Shown here in pieces: positions 53,730 through 62,707 of a stretch of 64,000 nucleotides of DNA. Location of the stretch: NCBI RefSeq assembly GCF_003353065.1, contig NZ_CP027806.1, positions 186,001 to 250,000 on the forward strand, read 5' to 3'. Numbering within the stretch: the stretch's first letter is position 1; each line of letters opens with the position of its first letter. Position numbers and translations under genes: made by a program. Under the pieces are notes generated by a model. It was not told the DNA's origin. It ran no database searches and saw nothing but the letters and a program-made list of their open reading frames with translations. The stretch comes from Cyclonatronum proteinivorum. GTDB taxonomy: Bacteria > Bacteroidota > Rhodothermia > Balneolales > Cyclonatronaceae.

Positions 53730-54359
53730 ATGAATACGATTGATCACCATGCTATCCAAACCGTTGCCCGGGTGCTTGCCGGCAGCTTTGCAGGTGACCC
53801 CGGCACCGCAGCTACGCTGGAGGGTCTGCCGCCTGAAAAGAAACAAAGCCTGCTCGACCGGCACGCGGAACTCCATATCCGCTATGCCGCGCAGCACGGC
53901 CTGCTGCACCTGCTTGATGGCGACCCGCGGGCGTTTATGATAGGCGGGGAAAGTTCCGCCGAAAACCGGCTCACGGAAGGCTTATTCAAACTCAAAATTG
54001 TGCTTGTTTCGGTGCCGGTTTTGGGTCTGCGTGATTTTTTCCGGCTGATACAGAATACCCGCAAACTCGCAGCGGCCAACGACCTGAGCTGGTACAGGAA
54101 AAGCGTGCCGAAGCGGCATTACCGCCTCAAAATCATTGCAGTTGATCCCGCTCTGCGCGGCACAGGCGCCTTCCGGCGGCTGATCAGTCCGGCACTGAGC
54201 TACGCTGATGAGCACGGTCTCACAGTCGTGCTCGAAACCCATAACCCCGCAAATGTCGGCCTGTACGAGCACTTCGGCTTCGAGCTGATAAAAACGCTGG
54301 GACGTCCCGGGTTGGCACTGGAGCAGTATTGCATGATTAGGAAGGCGGGAGAAGGGTGA
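53730..54359 (+). CDS. GNAT-family N-acetyltransferase
   Basis: 209 residues. The acetyl-CoA-binding motif is HYRLKIIAVDPALRGTGAFRRLISPALSYADEHGLTVVLETHNPANVGLYEHFGFEL (the RGTG..R variant of RGxGxG). The N-terminal helical part is of the type found in longer members. Substrate unknown. Stands ~70 bases after the nucleotidase gene, possibly cotranscribed. Confidence 0.88.
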   Translation: MNTIDHHAIQTVARVLAGSFAGDPGTAATLEGLPPEKKQSLLDRHAELHIRYAAQHGLLHLLDGDPRAFMIGGESSAENRLTEGLFKLKIVLVSVPVLGLRDFFRLIQNTRKLAAANDLSWYRKSVPKRHYRLKIIAVDPALRGTGAFRRLISPALSYADEHGLTVVLETHNPANVGLYEHFGFELIKTLGRPGLALEQYCMIRKAGEG

Positions 54360-54461
54360 GTTATGCGTTTTATATTGTTCGAATGTCGACAAAAAAAACA
54401 AACTAAGCCCTTGATAGTATTACAGATGCGTTTATTTTTTTTGGGAGTTTGTTTTGATAAT

Positions 54462-54513
54462 ATTTCGATTTGACCCGAAAATTTTAGCTAAATATTTCGG
54501 GTCAAACCGAAAT
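54462..54513. repeat. 52-bp AT-rich inverted repeat
   Basis: ATTTCGATTTGACCCGAAAA..TTT faces AAA..TATTTCGGGTCAAACCGAAAT around AGCT, with few mismatches. Lies between convergent genes without a T-tail, so it is not an obvious terminator. Confidence 0.75.
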
Positions 54514-54571
54514 TTCTACGATTTTCCTGGGCTCTGGACTTTTCAGCTCATACAGCCCTATCAGGGATATT

Positions 54572-56059
54572 TCAGAAGCGGTAGCCAACGGTTAGGGTGT
54601 TGGAGGCCGCGAAGCTGTTGAGGCCATCGGTGGAGACAGTGTTGAAGGCCCGCCGCCAGCTGTAGCCGATATTGAAGCTGTAGATTTGAAGTCCCCCGCC
54701 CAGATTCAGGCCCCACTCCAGGTCGCGGTGTACACCGCCCAAATCGAGATCTTCCCCGGCCACTTTACCGGCGAAGGAGTACCGGCCATACAGACCAGCC
54801 GAGGGGTACAGCCTTAACAGTCCGCCGGCTTCATTCACGAGATTGTACTGCACGTTTACCGGCAGACTTACAGAGTGCCGGCTGAAGCGTCCGGCTTCGG
54901 TTTCGCTGCCGTTGAAATCATAGAACAACTCCGGTTGCAGCACAAACGAATGGCCAAAATGCAGCTGCGCGAAGAGTCCGGCACCCGCTGAAAACTGCGC
55001 GTTGCCCGCTGCAAAGAAGGCGTCCGGATACCGGTGACGGCTTACCCCCAAACTGAGCAATACACCAACATCTGTTCGTACACCACGCGGAGATACCGCA
55101 CGCACAAAACGCGGGGCAGGCTCCAGGGCTGTCTGCACTGAAAGTTCGGTCAATAAATCTTTCATGTAGGTCGTGATACGCGCCATGCCTTCGTAGTCGA
55201 GCAGGTCGGCGGTATCCTGCGGCTGATGATACGGGGATTTGAGTCCGGTGAATACATGAACGGCAGGGATGCCGGCTTCGCCGAACGGCCAGGTATCGGT
55301 GCGGGGCTCGATATCGGCGGAGGTGTTTTTGAGGCGGACGCCGTGCTGTTCCGAAACCGGTACCGCAATGCTGCGGCCTCCCGCAAGCGAGCCGATGCCT
55401 TTGAGGTCCACCCCGTTGTATGCCTCATACATGCCGACCATATCGAGGCTGAACATCAGCCGGAGGTTATTGGTCGAGTCGAATCCGTGGTTGCGCACAA
55501 AATGATAGGCGCCGCGCAGGCCGATTTCTTCGGCATCAAAAGCGATGAACAGGAGCGTTCGCGCGGTCTTTTCGGGATTCTCCGCGAAGTAGCGGGCGAG
55601 TTCCATCATCATGGCTGTGCCGGAGGCATTGTCATCGGCGCCGCTGTACACCCGCTCAACGCCTTCTCTGCCGGGGTTGAACCCGATATGATCGTAGTGC
55701 GCGCCAATTACGATGACCTCGTTGCGAAGCTGCGGATCGTGCCCCTCGACTATCCCAATCACGTTGGTGGCATTGAGGTTCACGCTTGCATGACGCAGCT
55801 GAAAGGGCTGAAAATGGGAGCCGTTTTCAAAAGGCTGCAGCCCGAAGGTTTCGAAGTGCGCTGCGATATAGTTCATGGCAATCTCGCTGCCGCGGGAGCC
55901 CGGCGGGCGCCCTTCGAGGGAATCGGCGGCCAGCAGATGTACGTGATAGGACAGCCGCTCGGCGAGATTACCCTGCGCATCGGGCGCCTGTGCATGAAGA
56001 GGCAGGGCCGATACCAGCAGCAGCGCGACTGTGAGGACGAATCGGAATGGTTTAAACAT
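54572..56059 (-). CDS. M28 zinc peptidase fused to a C-terminal outer-membrane beta-barrel domain
   Basis: 495 residues from MFKPFRFVLTVALLLVSALPLHAQ (start 56059; upstream Mets have no signal). The peptidase domain (~30-310) has the metal ligands His121 (IGAHYDHIG), Asp142 (SGADDNASG), Glu177/178 (FDAEEIG), Asp206 (FSLDMVG) and His278 (PYHQPQDT). From ~340 onward the sequence turns into amphipathic strands (FAQLHFGHSFVLQPELFYDFNGS, SVSLPVNVQYNLVNEAGGLLRLYPSAGLYGRYSF, GLQIYSFNIGYSWRRAF) ending LTVGYRF, as in Bacteroidota barrel domains. It would tether the protease to the outer membrane. Confidence 0.88.
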   Translation of the reverse strand: MFKPFRFVLTVALLLVSALPLHAQAPDAQGNLAERLSYHVHLLAADSLEGRPPGSRGSEIAMNYIAAHFETFGLQPFENGSHFQPFQLRHASVNLNATNVIGIVEGHDPQLRNEVIVIGAHYDHIGFNPGREGVERVYSGADDNASGTAMMMELARYFAENPEKTARTLLFIAFDAEEIGLRGAYHFVRNHGFDSTNNLRLMFSLDMVGMYEAYNGVDLKGIGSLAGGRSIAVPVSEQHGVRLKNTSADIEPRTDTWPFGEAGIPAVHVFTGLKSPYHQPQDTADLLDYEGMARITTYMKDLLTELSVQTALEPAPRFVRAVSPRGVRTDVGVLLSLGVSRHRYPDAFFAAGNAQFSAGAGLFAQLHFGHSFVLQPELFYDFNGSETEAGRFSRHSVSLPVNVQYNLVNEAGGLLRLYPSAGLYGRYSFAGKVAGEDLDLGGVHRDLEWGLNLGGGLQIYSFNIGYSWRRAFNTVSTDGLNSFAASNTLTVGYRF

Positions 56060-56139
56060 GATCTTTTGTGTTGGATGGATGTTGGGGTTTGGAGGCATCA
56101 TGCGTTTTTGATAGTGCCGCAAAAACAAGATACCGTCCT

Positions 56140-56225
56140 CAAAAAGCAAGGGATTTATCTTAGGCTTGGGGGCTTTGAAATGGCACCTCAGCCAGTGATG
56201 TGCACGGCGTTCCCCCCAAAAAACG
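56140..56225 (-). repeat. Intergenic repeat family, copy 7 (empty IS110 target subtype)
   Basis: Read on the minus strand: T-run, GGGGGGAACGCCGTGCACAT, CACTGGCTGAGGTGCC, GCCCCCAAGCCTAAG, CCCTTGCTTTTTG. It carries CATCACTGGC (plus-strand 56191-56200), the same core as the site occupied by the IS110 element in copy 6. Confidence 0.88.
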
Positions 56226-56265
56226 GAGGCTATACTGCCTGGACGGCCGGATTCGGGCTGTGTTT

Positions 56266-59200
56266 TTACCGCCGTGTGACCCGCCGCGTGTTGGTTTCGG
56301 GCTGACGATCAATGAGGACGTTCCACGGATCGATGCCGGCCGTGCGTGGTTCGGCTGAAACACGCCTAACAAAAGTGTTCTCTTCCTGAGTAATGTGCAC
56401 CCGCTCCATGAGCAGCGCCTCACCCAGGCGGAGGCCCTGTTCGGGGCGCGCAAAGATGCCGATGTCGATAAAGTCGTTCAGGGGCACGGGCGCCAGCACG
56501 CCCAGCGAATCCGCGCGGAATTTTTCGGTGCGGGTCGTGAGGGTTACGATGTATTCATCCCCGTCCTGCTCGAACTCTGCGCTAACCGCCGTGTTGCTGA
56601 AGAAGGTGATGGTTTCGAACAGGTCTTCGATGAGGTACTGCAGGGAGTCGGGGGTGACCTCTCGGAAAGCGCGCACTGCCGAGAGGGTCGTGGGATAGGG
56701 CGGCTCCTGATAACCGTAGGTGTCGATGAGCGAGCGCAGTGCCCGGTTCACGTTTTCCTCCCCTATCATCTCTTTAAGGTAGTACATCACGATAGAGCCT
56801 TTGTTGTAGTAGATGTAGCTCTGCTCCTCGGCCTGCATCAGCGGACGCTCCGCGATGCGCTCACGTCCACGACCCCGCAGGTAGGAGTTGGTTTCGTGAC
56901 GCAGGAATTTATCCATCTGCTCGCGTCCGAAGGCCTGCTCCATCACCATGAGTGCGGCATATTGCGAGAAGGTCTCGCTGAGCATTTCCGCGCCCTGCAT
57001 GCGGGCTCCGATCACCTGATGCGCCCAGTACTGATGCGCCATTTCGTGGGCCACGACATAGAAAACCGGGTCGATATCGCCGGGACCCAGATTGCGCAGG
57101 TCGCTGATGAAACCAATACCTTCGCTGTAGGGCATGGTGCCGGGGAAGGCCTGCGCGAAGCTGCTGTACCGCGGAAACTGAATGATCCGCGCCTGCGTGT
57201 GATGGTAAGGTCCGAAATGCGTGGTATAATACTCGAGGGACTTCCGGATCGAGGACAGCATATTCGGCACGTTCATGCTGTGGCGCGGCGCGTAGTACAC
57301 TTCGATATCCACCTCATTCCAGCGCTCGCGGGCAACCTCGTAGCGGGCCGACATAAAGGCGTAGAAGTTCAGCGCTTTGTGGTCGAGCTCGTACTCGAAA
57401 TAGCGGCGCCCGTCCTGCGTCCATTCGCGTTTGAGGCTTCCGGGTGCCACGGCGATCTGATCTTCAGCCGTGCTGAGGACCGCACGCATGGTAATCCAGT
57501 CGGAGTCACCGCTCACATAGTGATTGGCCCGGCTGACGAGATCGTTCTCATCCAGCACCGGCATCCGTGCCCGTTCGGGCAGGCCCAGCCGAGCGCGGCG
57601 GGTCGGGCTCTGCACTTCGTATCCCGACTGATACCCGAAAAAGGGCATGATATCGAAGTTGTTGAAGAAGCTGCCGTTTTGCGTGAGGGAGGTAAACGAA
57701 ACTTCGTTTTCAAAGCCGCGGGTAACGATTTCAGAGCGGAGCTGAATGTGCAGGCTGTCGCCGGGCATCAGCGGTTGGCCCAGGGTGTAGATGCGGTAGC
57801 CGTGACGGGCGTCATCGAGGGCCAGCGTAGCGCCGGGGATGTCGATCAGCATGTTTTCCGGGCGCACCGATCCGGGCAGGGTGAAATGGAGCGAATCGAG
57901 GGCTGCCTCAGATTTATTCACGATCACCGCTGATGCCCGCACAAACAGGGCCCGCTCATAGGGATGAATGTCAATTTCGTAGTCGAAATGCACCCATCGC
58001 GGCTGCGCAATGCCTTCATATTGCTTGTAGGTGAGCTCGTAGTTCAGCTGTATCTGCTCCATTTCTTTGGATGAAATGTAGGTGTTCAGCACAGCCGTGT
58101 TGTAGTAAATCCAGCCGCCGCTTGCCAGGAACGCGGTAAACAGCGCAAGAGCGGGGATGCGGGCTTTCCGGAAACGGCGGCCCGCTTCGGTGAGCCGGTC
58201 CGAAAAACGGCTGTGATGGCCGCGCACGAAAAACGCGTAAGCGGCAATCAGCAGGAGTCCGGCAAAAAAGGCCCAGTACAGGTTGAACCAGACCATCCCC
58301 GGCACAAAAGGCCCGTAGCCGTTCATGTCGGAAAAAATCCGGCTTGGCTGATTCCAAAGCATGAACATGTTAAACTCCGTGCGCAGCGCGCCCTGAAGGG
58401 AGGCCCGTGCTACCAGCACGGCTACGAACACAAAGTAGCCCACGTAGCGGTTGTTGACCAGCGTATGGATGAGGAGGGCGACCGCAACGAGCTGCGCAAA
58501 AGTCAGCATATCCATAATCAGCAGTTCAACTACGTAATGTGTGAAGTCAATTTGCGGATAGCCGGAAAGCAGCTGCGTGATAATGCCGGCTAAAATCAGC
58601 ACGATCTGAACAGCTGCAAGCGCCAGCATCATGGCGATGAATTTGGATACAAAGATCGTCCCCGTGCTTACGGCACTCGCATCGAGCATGTCGCTAATGC
58701 CCGCATCCCGCTCCTTCCAAACCAGCACGCCGGTGTAGAAAACGATGATGGCGATCATAAAGATGTAAAAGCCGCCGGCAATGCGATCAATCACCGAATA
58801 TGAGGTTGGATAGACCGGGGTTCCGTACCAGTCGTAAAAGAAGGTGAGGTTACCCCCCAGATTGATCAGACCGATCAGCAGGATGATCAGGAAAACCTGA
58901 TTGCGAAGAATAGAGACTGTTTGAAAGCGAACCATACTGAACAGGGCCGTCCAGGAGAATCCCGCAGCGACAGGCGCTGTAAAGTTTCGCATGGGCGCGT
59001 AGCCGGGTGCCTGCGGCTGACTTTCAGCAATTTCTGAAGCATCGGAGCGCTTTTTCCTCCGGAAAAAAGTCCATCCTGATTCCGTGAAGGAGAAGCGCCA
59101 GTACAGCAATCCCATAATGGCGAATGAGAGTGCCATCCACCCAAGCCGGTTCCAGAGCAGCCAGCTTTCGAAAGGTGCGGTGATGGTATTCTGCTCATCA

Positions 59201-59874
59201 ATGCTCAGAAAACGGGAGACCTGATCAAGTGCTGTTAAGCCAAAGGGATCGGAAAGCGCGGCTATCCATTGGTTATCGAGGTTGCTGCCAATTCCGCTGC
59301 TTATGCTCACCATTACCAGAATGACCATCGCACCGACAAAGGAAACCATGGTATTCCGGAAAGTCACGGCCAGGCCATAAACCAGCACACCCATAATCAG
59401 GGTATTCGCGATACCGAAAATCAGAAAGCTTTGGAGGTGTGCCCCCCAGAAAACGGAGGTAAACCGGGCGCTGTCAGCCCAGGGCATGAGGGGGCCGAGG
59501 AGGATGCCCAAACTCGTACCAAGCATGGGGATGCAGGCAATCAGGAAAGCGCCGATGAATTTTCCGAAGAAGTAATCACGTTCACGGATAGGGCTGGAGA
59601 ACACCAAAGCCGACATACCGCTGCTGATGTCGCGGTTGGCTGTTGAATTCATGAAGGCCGTCACCATCAGCAGGGTGATGATCCCCATTACAGCGTAAAA
59701 ATCCTGAATGGCGGTCGGCGCATTGCGGTACACGGTGTCGGCGGTCGTACCGCCAATGGTGATGAAATCCGAGGAAACCGCGCCACCGACCATCACGGTT
59801 ACCAGGGCGAAGAACACCCAAAGCATGGGGCGTCTCAGCCAAAAATTGAGCTCATACTGAATAAAGGTCCACAT
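56266..59874 (-). CDS. ABC-2-type permease fused to M1 zinc aminopeptidase domain
   Basis: 1,202 residues. The N-terminal ~590 residues hold two sets of ABC-2-type TM helices (QYELNFWLRRPMLWVFFALVTVMVGG; ISSGMSALVFSSPIRERDYFFGKFIGAFL; and a second set from MVRFQTVSILRNQVFLIILLIGL to LVWKERDAGISDMLDA). The C-terminal half is an M1-like gluzincin: zinc site HEMAH (His943, Glu944, His947) with Glu967 in MLSETFSQYAALM, and the downstream Tyr region YIYYNKGSIVMYYL. Fusions of this type occur in Bacteroidota. The partner ATPase starts 15 bases upstream. Probably an exporter coupled to peptide trimming; substrate unknown. Confidence 0.94.
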   Translation of the reverse strand: MWTFIQYELNFWLRRPMLWVFFALVTVMVGGAVSSDFITIGGTTADTVYRNAPTAIQDFYAVMGIITLLMVTAFMNSTANRDISSGMSALVFSSPIRERDYFFGKFIGAFLIACIPMLGTSLGILLGPLMPWADSARFTSVFWGAHLQSFLIFGIANTLIMGVLVYGLAVTFRNTMVSFVGAMVILVMVSISSGIGSNLDNQWIAALSDPFGLTALDQVSRFLSIDEQNTITAPFESWLLWNRLGWMALSFAIMGLLYWRFSFTESGWTFFRRKKRSDASEIAESQPQAPGYAPMRNFTAPVAAGFSWTALFSMVRFQTVSILRNQVFLIILLIGLINLGGNLTFFYDWYGTPVYPTSYSVIDRIAGGFYIFMIAIIVFYTGVLVWKERDAGISDMLDASAVSTGTIFVSKFIAMMLALAAVQIVLILAGIITQLLSGYPQIDFTHYVVELLIMDMLTFAQLVAVALLIHTLVNNRYVGYFVFVAVLVARASLQGALRTEFNMFMLWNQPSRIFSDMNGYGPFVPGMVWFNLYWAFFAGLLLIAAYAFFVRGHHSRFSDRLTEAGRRFRKARIPALALFTAFLASGGWIYYNTAVLNTYISSKEMEQIQLNYELTYKQYEGIAQPRWVHFDYEIDIHPYERALFVRASAVIVNKSEAALDSLHFTLPGSVRPENMLIDIPGATLALDDARHGYRIYTLGQPLMPGDSLHIQLRSEIVTRGFENEVSFTSLTQNGSFFNNFDIMPFFGYQSGYEVQSPTRRARLGLPERARMPVLDENDLVSRANHYVSGDSDWITMRAVLSTAEDQIAVAPGSLKREWTQDGRRYFEYELDHKALNFYAFMSARYEVARERWNEVDIEVYYAPRHSMNVPNMLSSIRKSLEYYTTHFGPYHHTQARIIQFPRYSSFAQAFPGTMPYSEGIGFISDLRNLGPGDIDPVFYVVAHEMAHQYWAHQVIGARMQGAEMLSETFSQYAALMVMEQAFGREQMDKFLRHETNSYLRGRGRERIAERPLMQAEEQSYIYYNKGSIVMYYLKEMIGEENVNRALRSLIDTYGYQEPPYPTTLSAVRAFREVTPDSLQYLIEDLFETITFFSNTAVSAEFEQDGDEYIVTLTTRTEKFRADSLGVLAPVPLNDFIDIGIFARPEQGLRLGEALLMERVHITQEENTFVRRVSAEPRTAGIDPWNVLIDRQPETNTRRVTRR

Positions 59875-59888
59875 AATTTTGCCCCGGC

Positions 59889-60773
59889 TTAAATGATGTT
59901 GTTGAGCTTGGCGAAATACACATCCTCAAGGGACTCGCCGGCGGGCGCAAACCCGTTGCCCGGATCTTCTTCCGCCAGCACGTGCACCCGCGGTTTTCCG
60001 CCCACCATCTTGGAGCTGAGCACGCGGTACGCGTTGCGAAAAGCCTCGAGGTCCTCTTTTTCGACCTGCTTTTCGAACACCTTGCCGGTGATGAGCGCCA
60101 GCGCATCGTCGGTCGTGCCTTCGTACAGCACCTGCCCCTTGTCCATGATCGCCATGCGGGTGCAGAGCTCGCGTACATCCTGCACGATATGGGTAGATAA
60201 AATCACAATGGTCTGCTCGCCGATTTCGCTCAGAATAGTGTAGAAGCGGTTGCGTTCGCCGGGATCGAGTCCCGCGGTGGGCTCATCCACAATCACCAGT
60301 TTCGGACTTCCGATCAGGCACTGCGCAATACCGAACCGCTGACGCATCCCGCCCGAGAAGCTGCTCACCGCCTTTGTGCGGTGTTCGAACAGGTTCACTT
60401 TTTGCAGGAGGTAGTCCACCATCTCCCGGCGCTCCGCTTTGTTCCGGAACCCCTTGAGCAGGGCGAGGTGATCGAGCAGCAACAGGGCCGATACTTTCGG
60501 ATAGACCCCAAATTCCTGCGGAAGATAGCCCAGCTGTCGCCGCACCTCCTCCTTATCGCGAAGCACGTCGAGTTCGCCAAGGGAAACTTCACCGGCATCG
60601 GCTTCCTGCAGTGTGGCAAGGGTGCGCATCAGGGAGGACTTCCCGGCCCCATTCGGACCGAGCAGGCCAAACATGCCGGGTTCGATGGTGAGCGAAACGC
60701 CGTCGAGTGCTTTCACGCCATTGGCGTATTCTTTGGTGAGTCGGGTGATGGTAAGGCTGGAAGTGGCATTCAT
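59889..60773 (-). CDS. ABC transporter ATP-binding protein for the permease/M1 fusion
   Basis: 294 residues from MNATSSLTITRLTKEYANGVKALDGVSLTIEPG (start 60773; the earlier Met adds a non-conserved 24 residues). Walker A LGPNGAGKSS, signature FSGGMRQRFGIAQCL, Walker B LVIVDEPTAGLDPG, switch His LSTHIVQDV. The C-terminal ~80 residues extend the basic domain and end in ESLEDVYFAKLNNII. Forms an operon with the fusion protein 15 bases downstream. Confidence 0.94.
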   Translation of the reverse strand: MNATSSLTITRLTKEYANGVKALDGVSLTIEPGMFGLLGPNGAGKSSLMRTLATLQEADAGEVSLGELDVLRDKEEVRRQLGYLPQEFGVYPKVSALLLLDHLALLKGFRNKAERREMVDYLLQKVNLFEHRTKAVSSFSGGMRQRFGIAQCLIGSPKLVIVDEPTAGLDPGERNRFYTILSEIGEQTIVILSTHIVQDVRELCTRMAIMDKGQVLYEGTTDDALALITGKVFEKQVEKEDLEAFRNAYRVLSSKMVGGKPRVHVLAEEDPGNGFAPAGESLEDVYFAKLNNII

Positions 60774-60848
60774 AAGATTGGATTTTCGGTCATGTGTTGA
60801 GTAAGGCGGCTGCGAACGGAAGCCCGCCGCTAAGGTTACAGGCAAAGG

Positions 60849-61220
60849 TCAGTTGTCAGCACTTTTACGCGCTTCATTTTCCCCGCTATCTGCGCTGCGA
60901 ACGCTCCACTGCACGGCACCCCACAAAATCGAGCGGCTGTTTGGGGCTTCCGTTTGCGCTACGCCCGATTGCACTTCCGGCACATCGGAAACACTTCCCG
61001 ATTCCACATTAAAAGAAGCTTCTGCCTGAAATCCGCAGCTTCCGATCAGTCCCCAAAACAAGCACACCTTGCGCTTGGGCGCGGGTTTGTCTGCTTCATC
61101 GGTACTTAAAACTTCCACAGAATAACCCGGCGAGGTGATACCAGCGTACGCATCGGCATTTTTGTTGAAGGCAGCGGTCACGCCCGCGTAAACCAAAAGG
61201 AGGATGATTGTCTTTTGCAT
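60849..61220 (-). CDS. Small secreted protein of unknown family
   Basis: 123 residues. Export signal MQKTIILLLVYAGVTAAFNKNADA, then a stretch with KVCLFWGLIGSCGFQAEASFNV (two Cys nine residues apart) and a polar, low-complexity C-terminus. I recognise no family. It lies 75 bases upstream of the ABC ATPase gene on the same strand, and is divergent from the LytS/LytTR pair, so it could be a peptide or target handled by either system; that is only positional inference. Confidence 0.55.
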   Translation of the reverse strand: MQKTIILLLVYAGVTAAFNKNADAYAGITSPGYSVEVLSTDEADKPAPKRKVCLFWGLIGSCGFQAEASFNVESGSVSDVPEVQSGVAQTEAPNSRSILWGAVQWSVRSADSGENEARKSADN

Positions 61221-61535
61221 GATTCAAGTGTTTAAGTAGTGTTAATTAAGAGTGAGGTTGCGTCCGGCGGTCTGTTTTGCCCGCTCAGAATCACGCCCTA
61301 AATTCAGGCTATTTCCGGAGCTGCTCCATTTTTTGTGATAAATCCTTCCGTTTTGTGACGAACCGCGTTCATCCCAAAAATTATCAGTCCTCAGTCACAC
61401 CTGTTATCTTTGCGGACCTCAGCCGAATCAAAGTGATCACTGTGATTCCTTCACAAACAGCCCTCCGCCCTTTCCACAAAAATCAAATTATGCATCATAC
61501 CCTGATCCATGCCTCCTGTGCATTTCAGCCTGCTG

Positions 61536-61632
61536 TATTTTTGGGAGAAACTCCGTGCGCATCACGGTCTGCCGTGCTTGTGATAATTCCCAGCCCTACG
61601 GCCTGTCCCGTGCTTTTTGATGGGGGCGTCCC
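61536..61632 (+). repeat. Intergenic repeat family, copy 8
   Basis: ATTTTTGGGAGAAACTCCGTG, CGCATCACGGTCTGCCGTGC, ATTCCCAGCCCTACGG, CCGTGCTTTTTGATGGGGGC, GTCCC. Sits in the 488-base gap before the lytS-like gene; the rest of the gap (61221-61535) shows no gene. Confidence 0.87.
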
Positions 61633-61708
61633 TGCCAGATCAGAATTATTTCCCTGAAAACAACGAAGCTCCACAACCCGCCTTCTTAACCTTACACCAC
61701 AGCGCTGC

Positions 61709-62707
61709 ATGTCCTCCCTCATCCAAAAAAACAACCTGATCCAAATCCTGATTTGGCTGAGCCTGCTGCTGCTGTTGTTTGTGGGCTTCTTTTCTTCTGA
61801 ACCGGAGGAAGGCAGCACCAACCGCTCGGAAGACCTCCTCATTATCAGTCTGATCTGGCTGAGCATGATCACAGCGAGCTACACCGCCCTGTACCTGCAC
61901 ACAAAATTGTTTCAGAATCAGCGCTATGTGCTGTTTGGCGGCGCGATCGTACTGGCTTTGGTCGGGATTGTATTTTCCGTTCGTACCCTCTCCGTACTGT
62001 TGCTCGAGTCTTCCTTTATCCAGAGTTTTTACTCGGATTTGGTTTCGTATTCCTTTGTGATGGGCATCTCAATCGGCATGCGCTATGCCAAACAGGGACT
62101 GCTCGACCGCTACCTGCTCCAGGAAATGCAGGCGCAGCTGCTGAAAGCCGAACTCGACACCCTGAAATCGCAGATCAATCCGCACTTTCTGTTCAACACC
62201 CTGAACAACATCTACGGCGTGAACCTGACGGATCCGGAGAAAGGCTCCGAGATGATCCTGAACCTGTCGGAGATGTTCCGCTATTTTCTGGAAGCGCAGA
62301 AATGGGACAAGGTTACGCTGGGTGAAGAACTCGAGCTCATCCGCAATTACATCGCCCTCGAACGGATGCGGCTGACCCCTGCCAACCGCATCGAACTGAA
62401 GGTGCAGGCTGAGGTACCCTCACGCCTCCTACCCCCGCTCCTGCTCATGCCCCTCATTGAAAATGCGGTCAAATACGGCGTACAGCCGGGTAAGGCGACC
62501 ACGATTTCAATTGACATACAGCAAGGGAAACAGGAACTTACGCTTACAACCCTAAACGAACTTCACCCCAATCACCGAACCGCCTCGACCCGAACCGGAC
62601 TCAAAAACCTGAGCGAGCGGCTCGAACGTCTGTACCCCGGTCGCTTCACGCTGCACAGCGCAGCGGCAGGCAACCGCTGGCAGGCCAAACTGATCATCCC
62701 GCTATGA
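61709..62707 (+). CDS. LytS/YehU-type sensor histidine kinase
   Basis: 332 residues. Four N-terminal TM helices (IQILIWLSLLLLLFVGFF; LLIISLIWLSMITASYTALYL; YVLFGGAIVLALVGIVFSV; SYSFVMGISIGM), a short linker, and the His_kinase domain KSQINPHFLFNTLNNIYGVNL with His159, followed by an HATPase region (PPLLLMPLIENAVKYGV; RTGLKNLSERLERLYPG). No separate extracellular sensor domain. Its stop overlaps the start of the LytTR regulator by four bases (ATGA), giving a coupled two-component pair. Confidence 0.93.
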   Translation: MSSLIQKNNLIQILIWLSLLLLLFVGFFSSEPEEGSTNRSEDLLIISLIWLSMITASYTALYLHTKLFQNQRYVLFGGAIVLALVGIVFSVRTLSVLLLESSFIQSFYSDLVSYSFVMGISIGMRYAKQGLLDRYLLQEMQAQLLKAELDTLKSQINPHFLFNTLNNIYGVNLTDPEKGSEMILNLSEMFRYFLEAQKWDKVTLGEELELIRNYIALERMRLTPANRIELKVQAEVPSRLLPPLLLMPLIENAVKYGVQPGKATTISIDIQQGKQELTLTTLNELHPNHRTASTRTGLKNLSERLERLYPGRFTLHSAAAGNRWQAKLIIPL

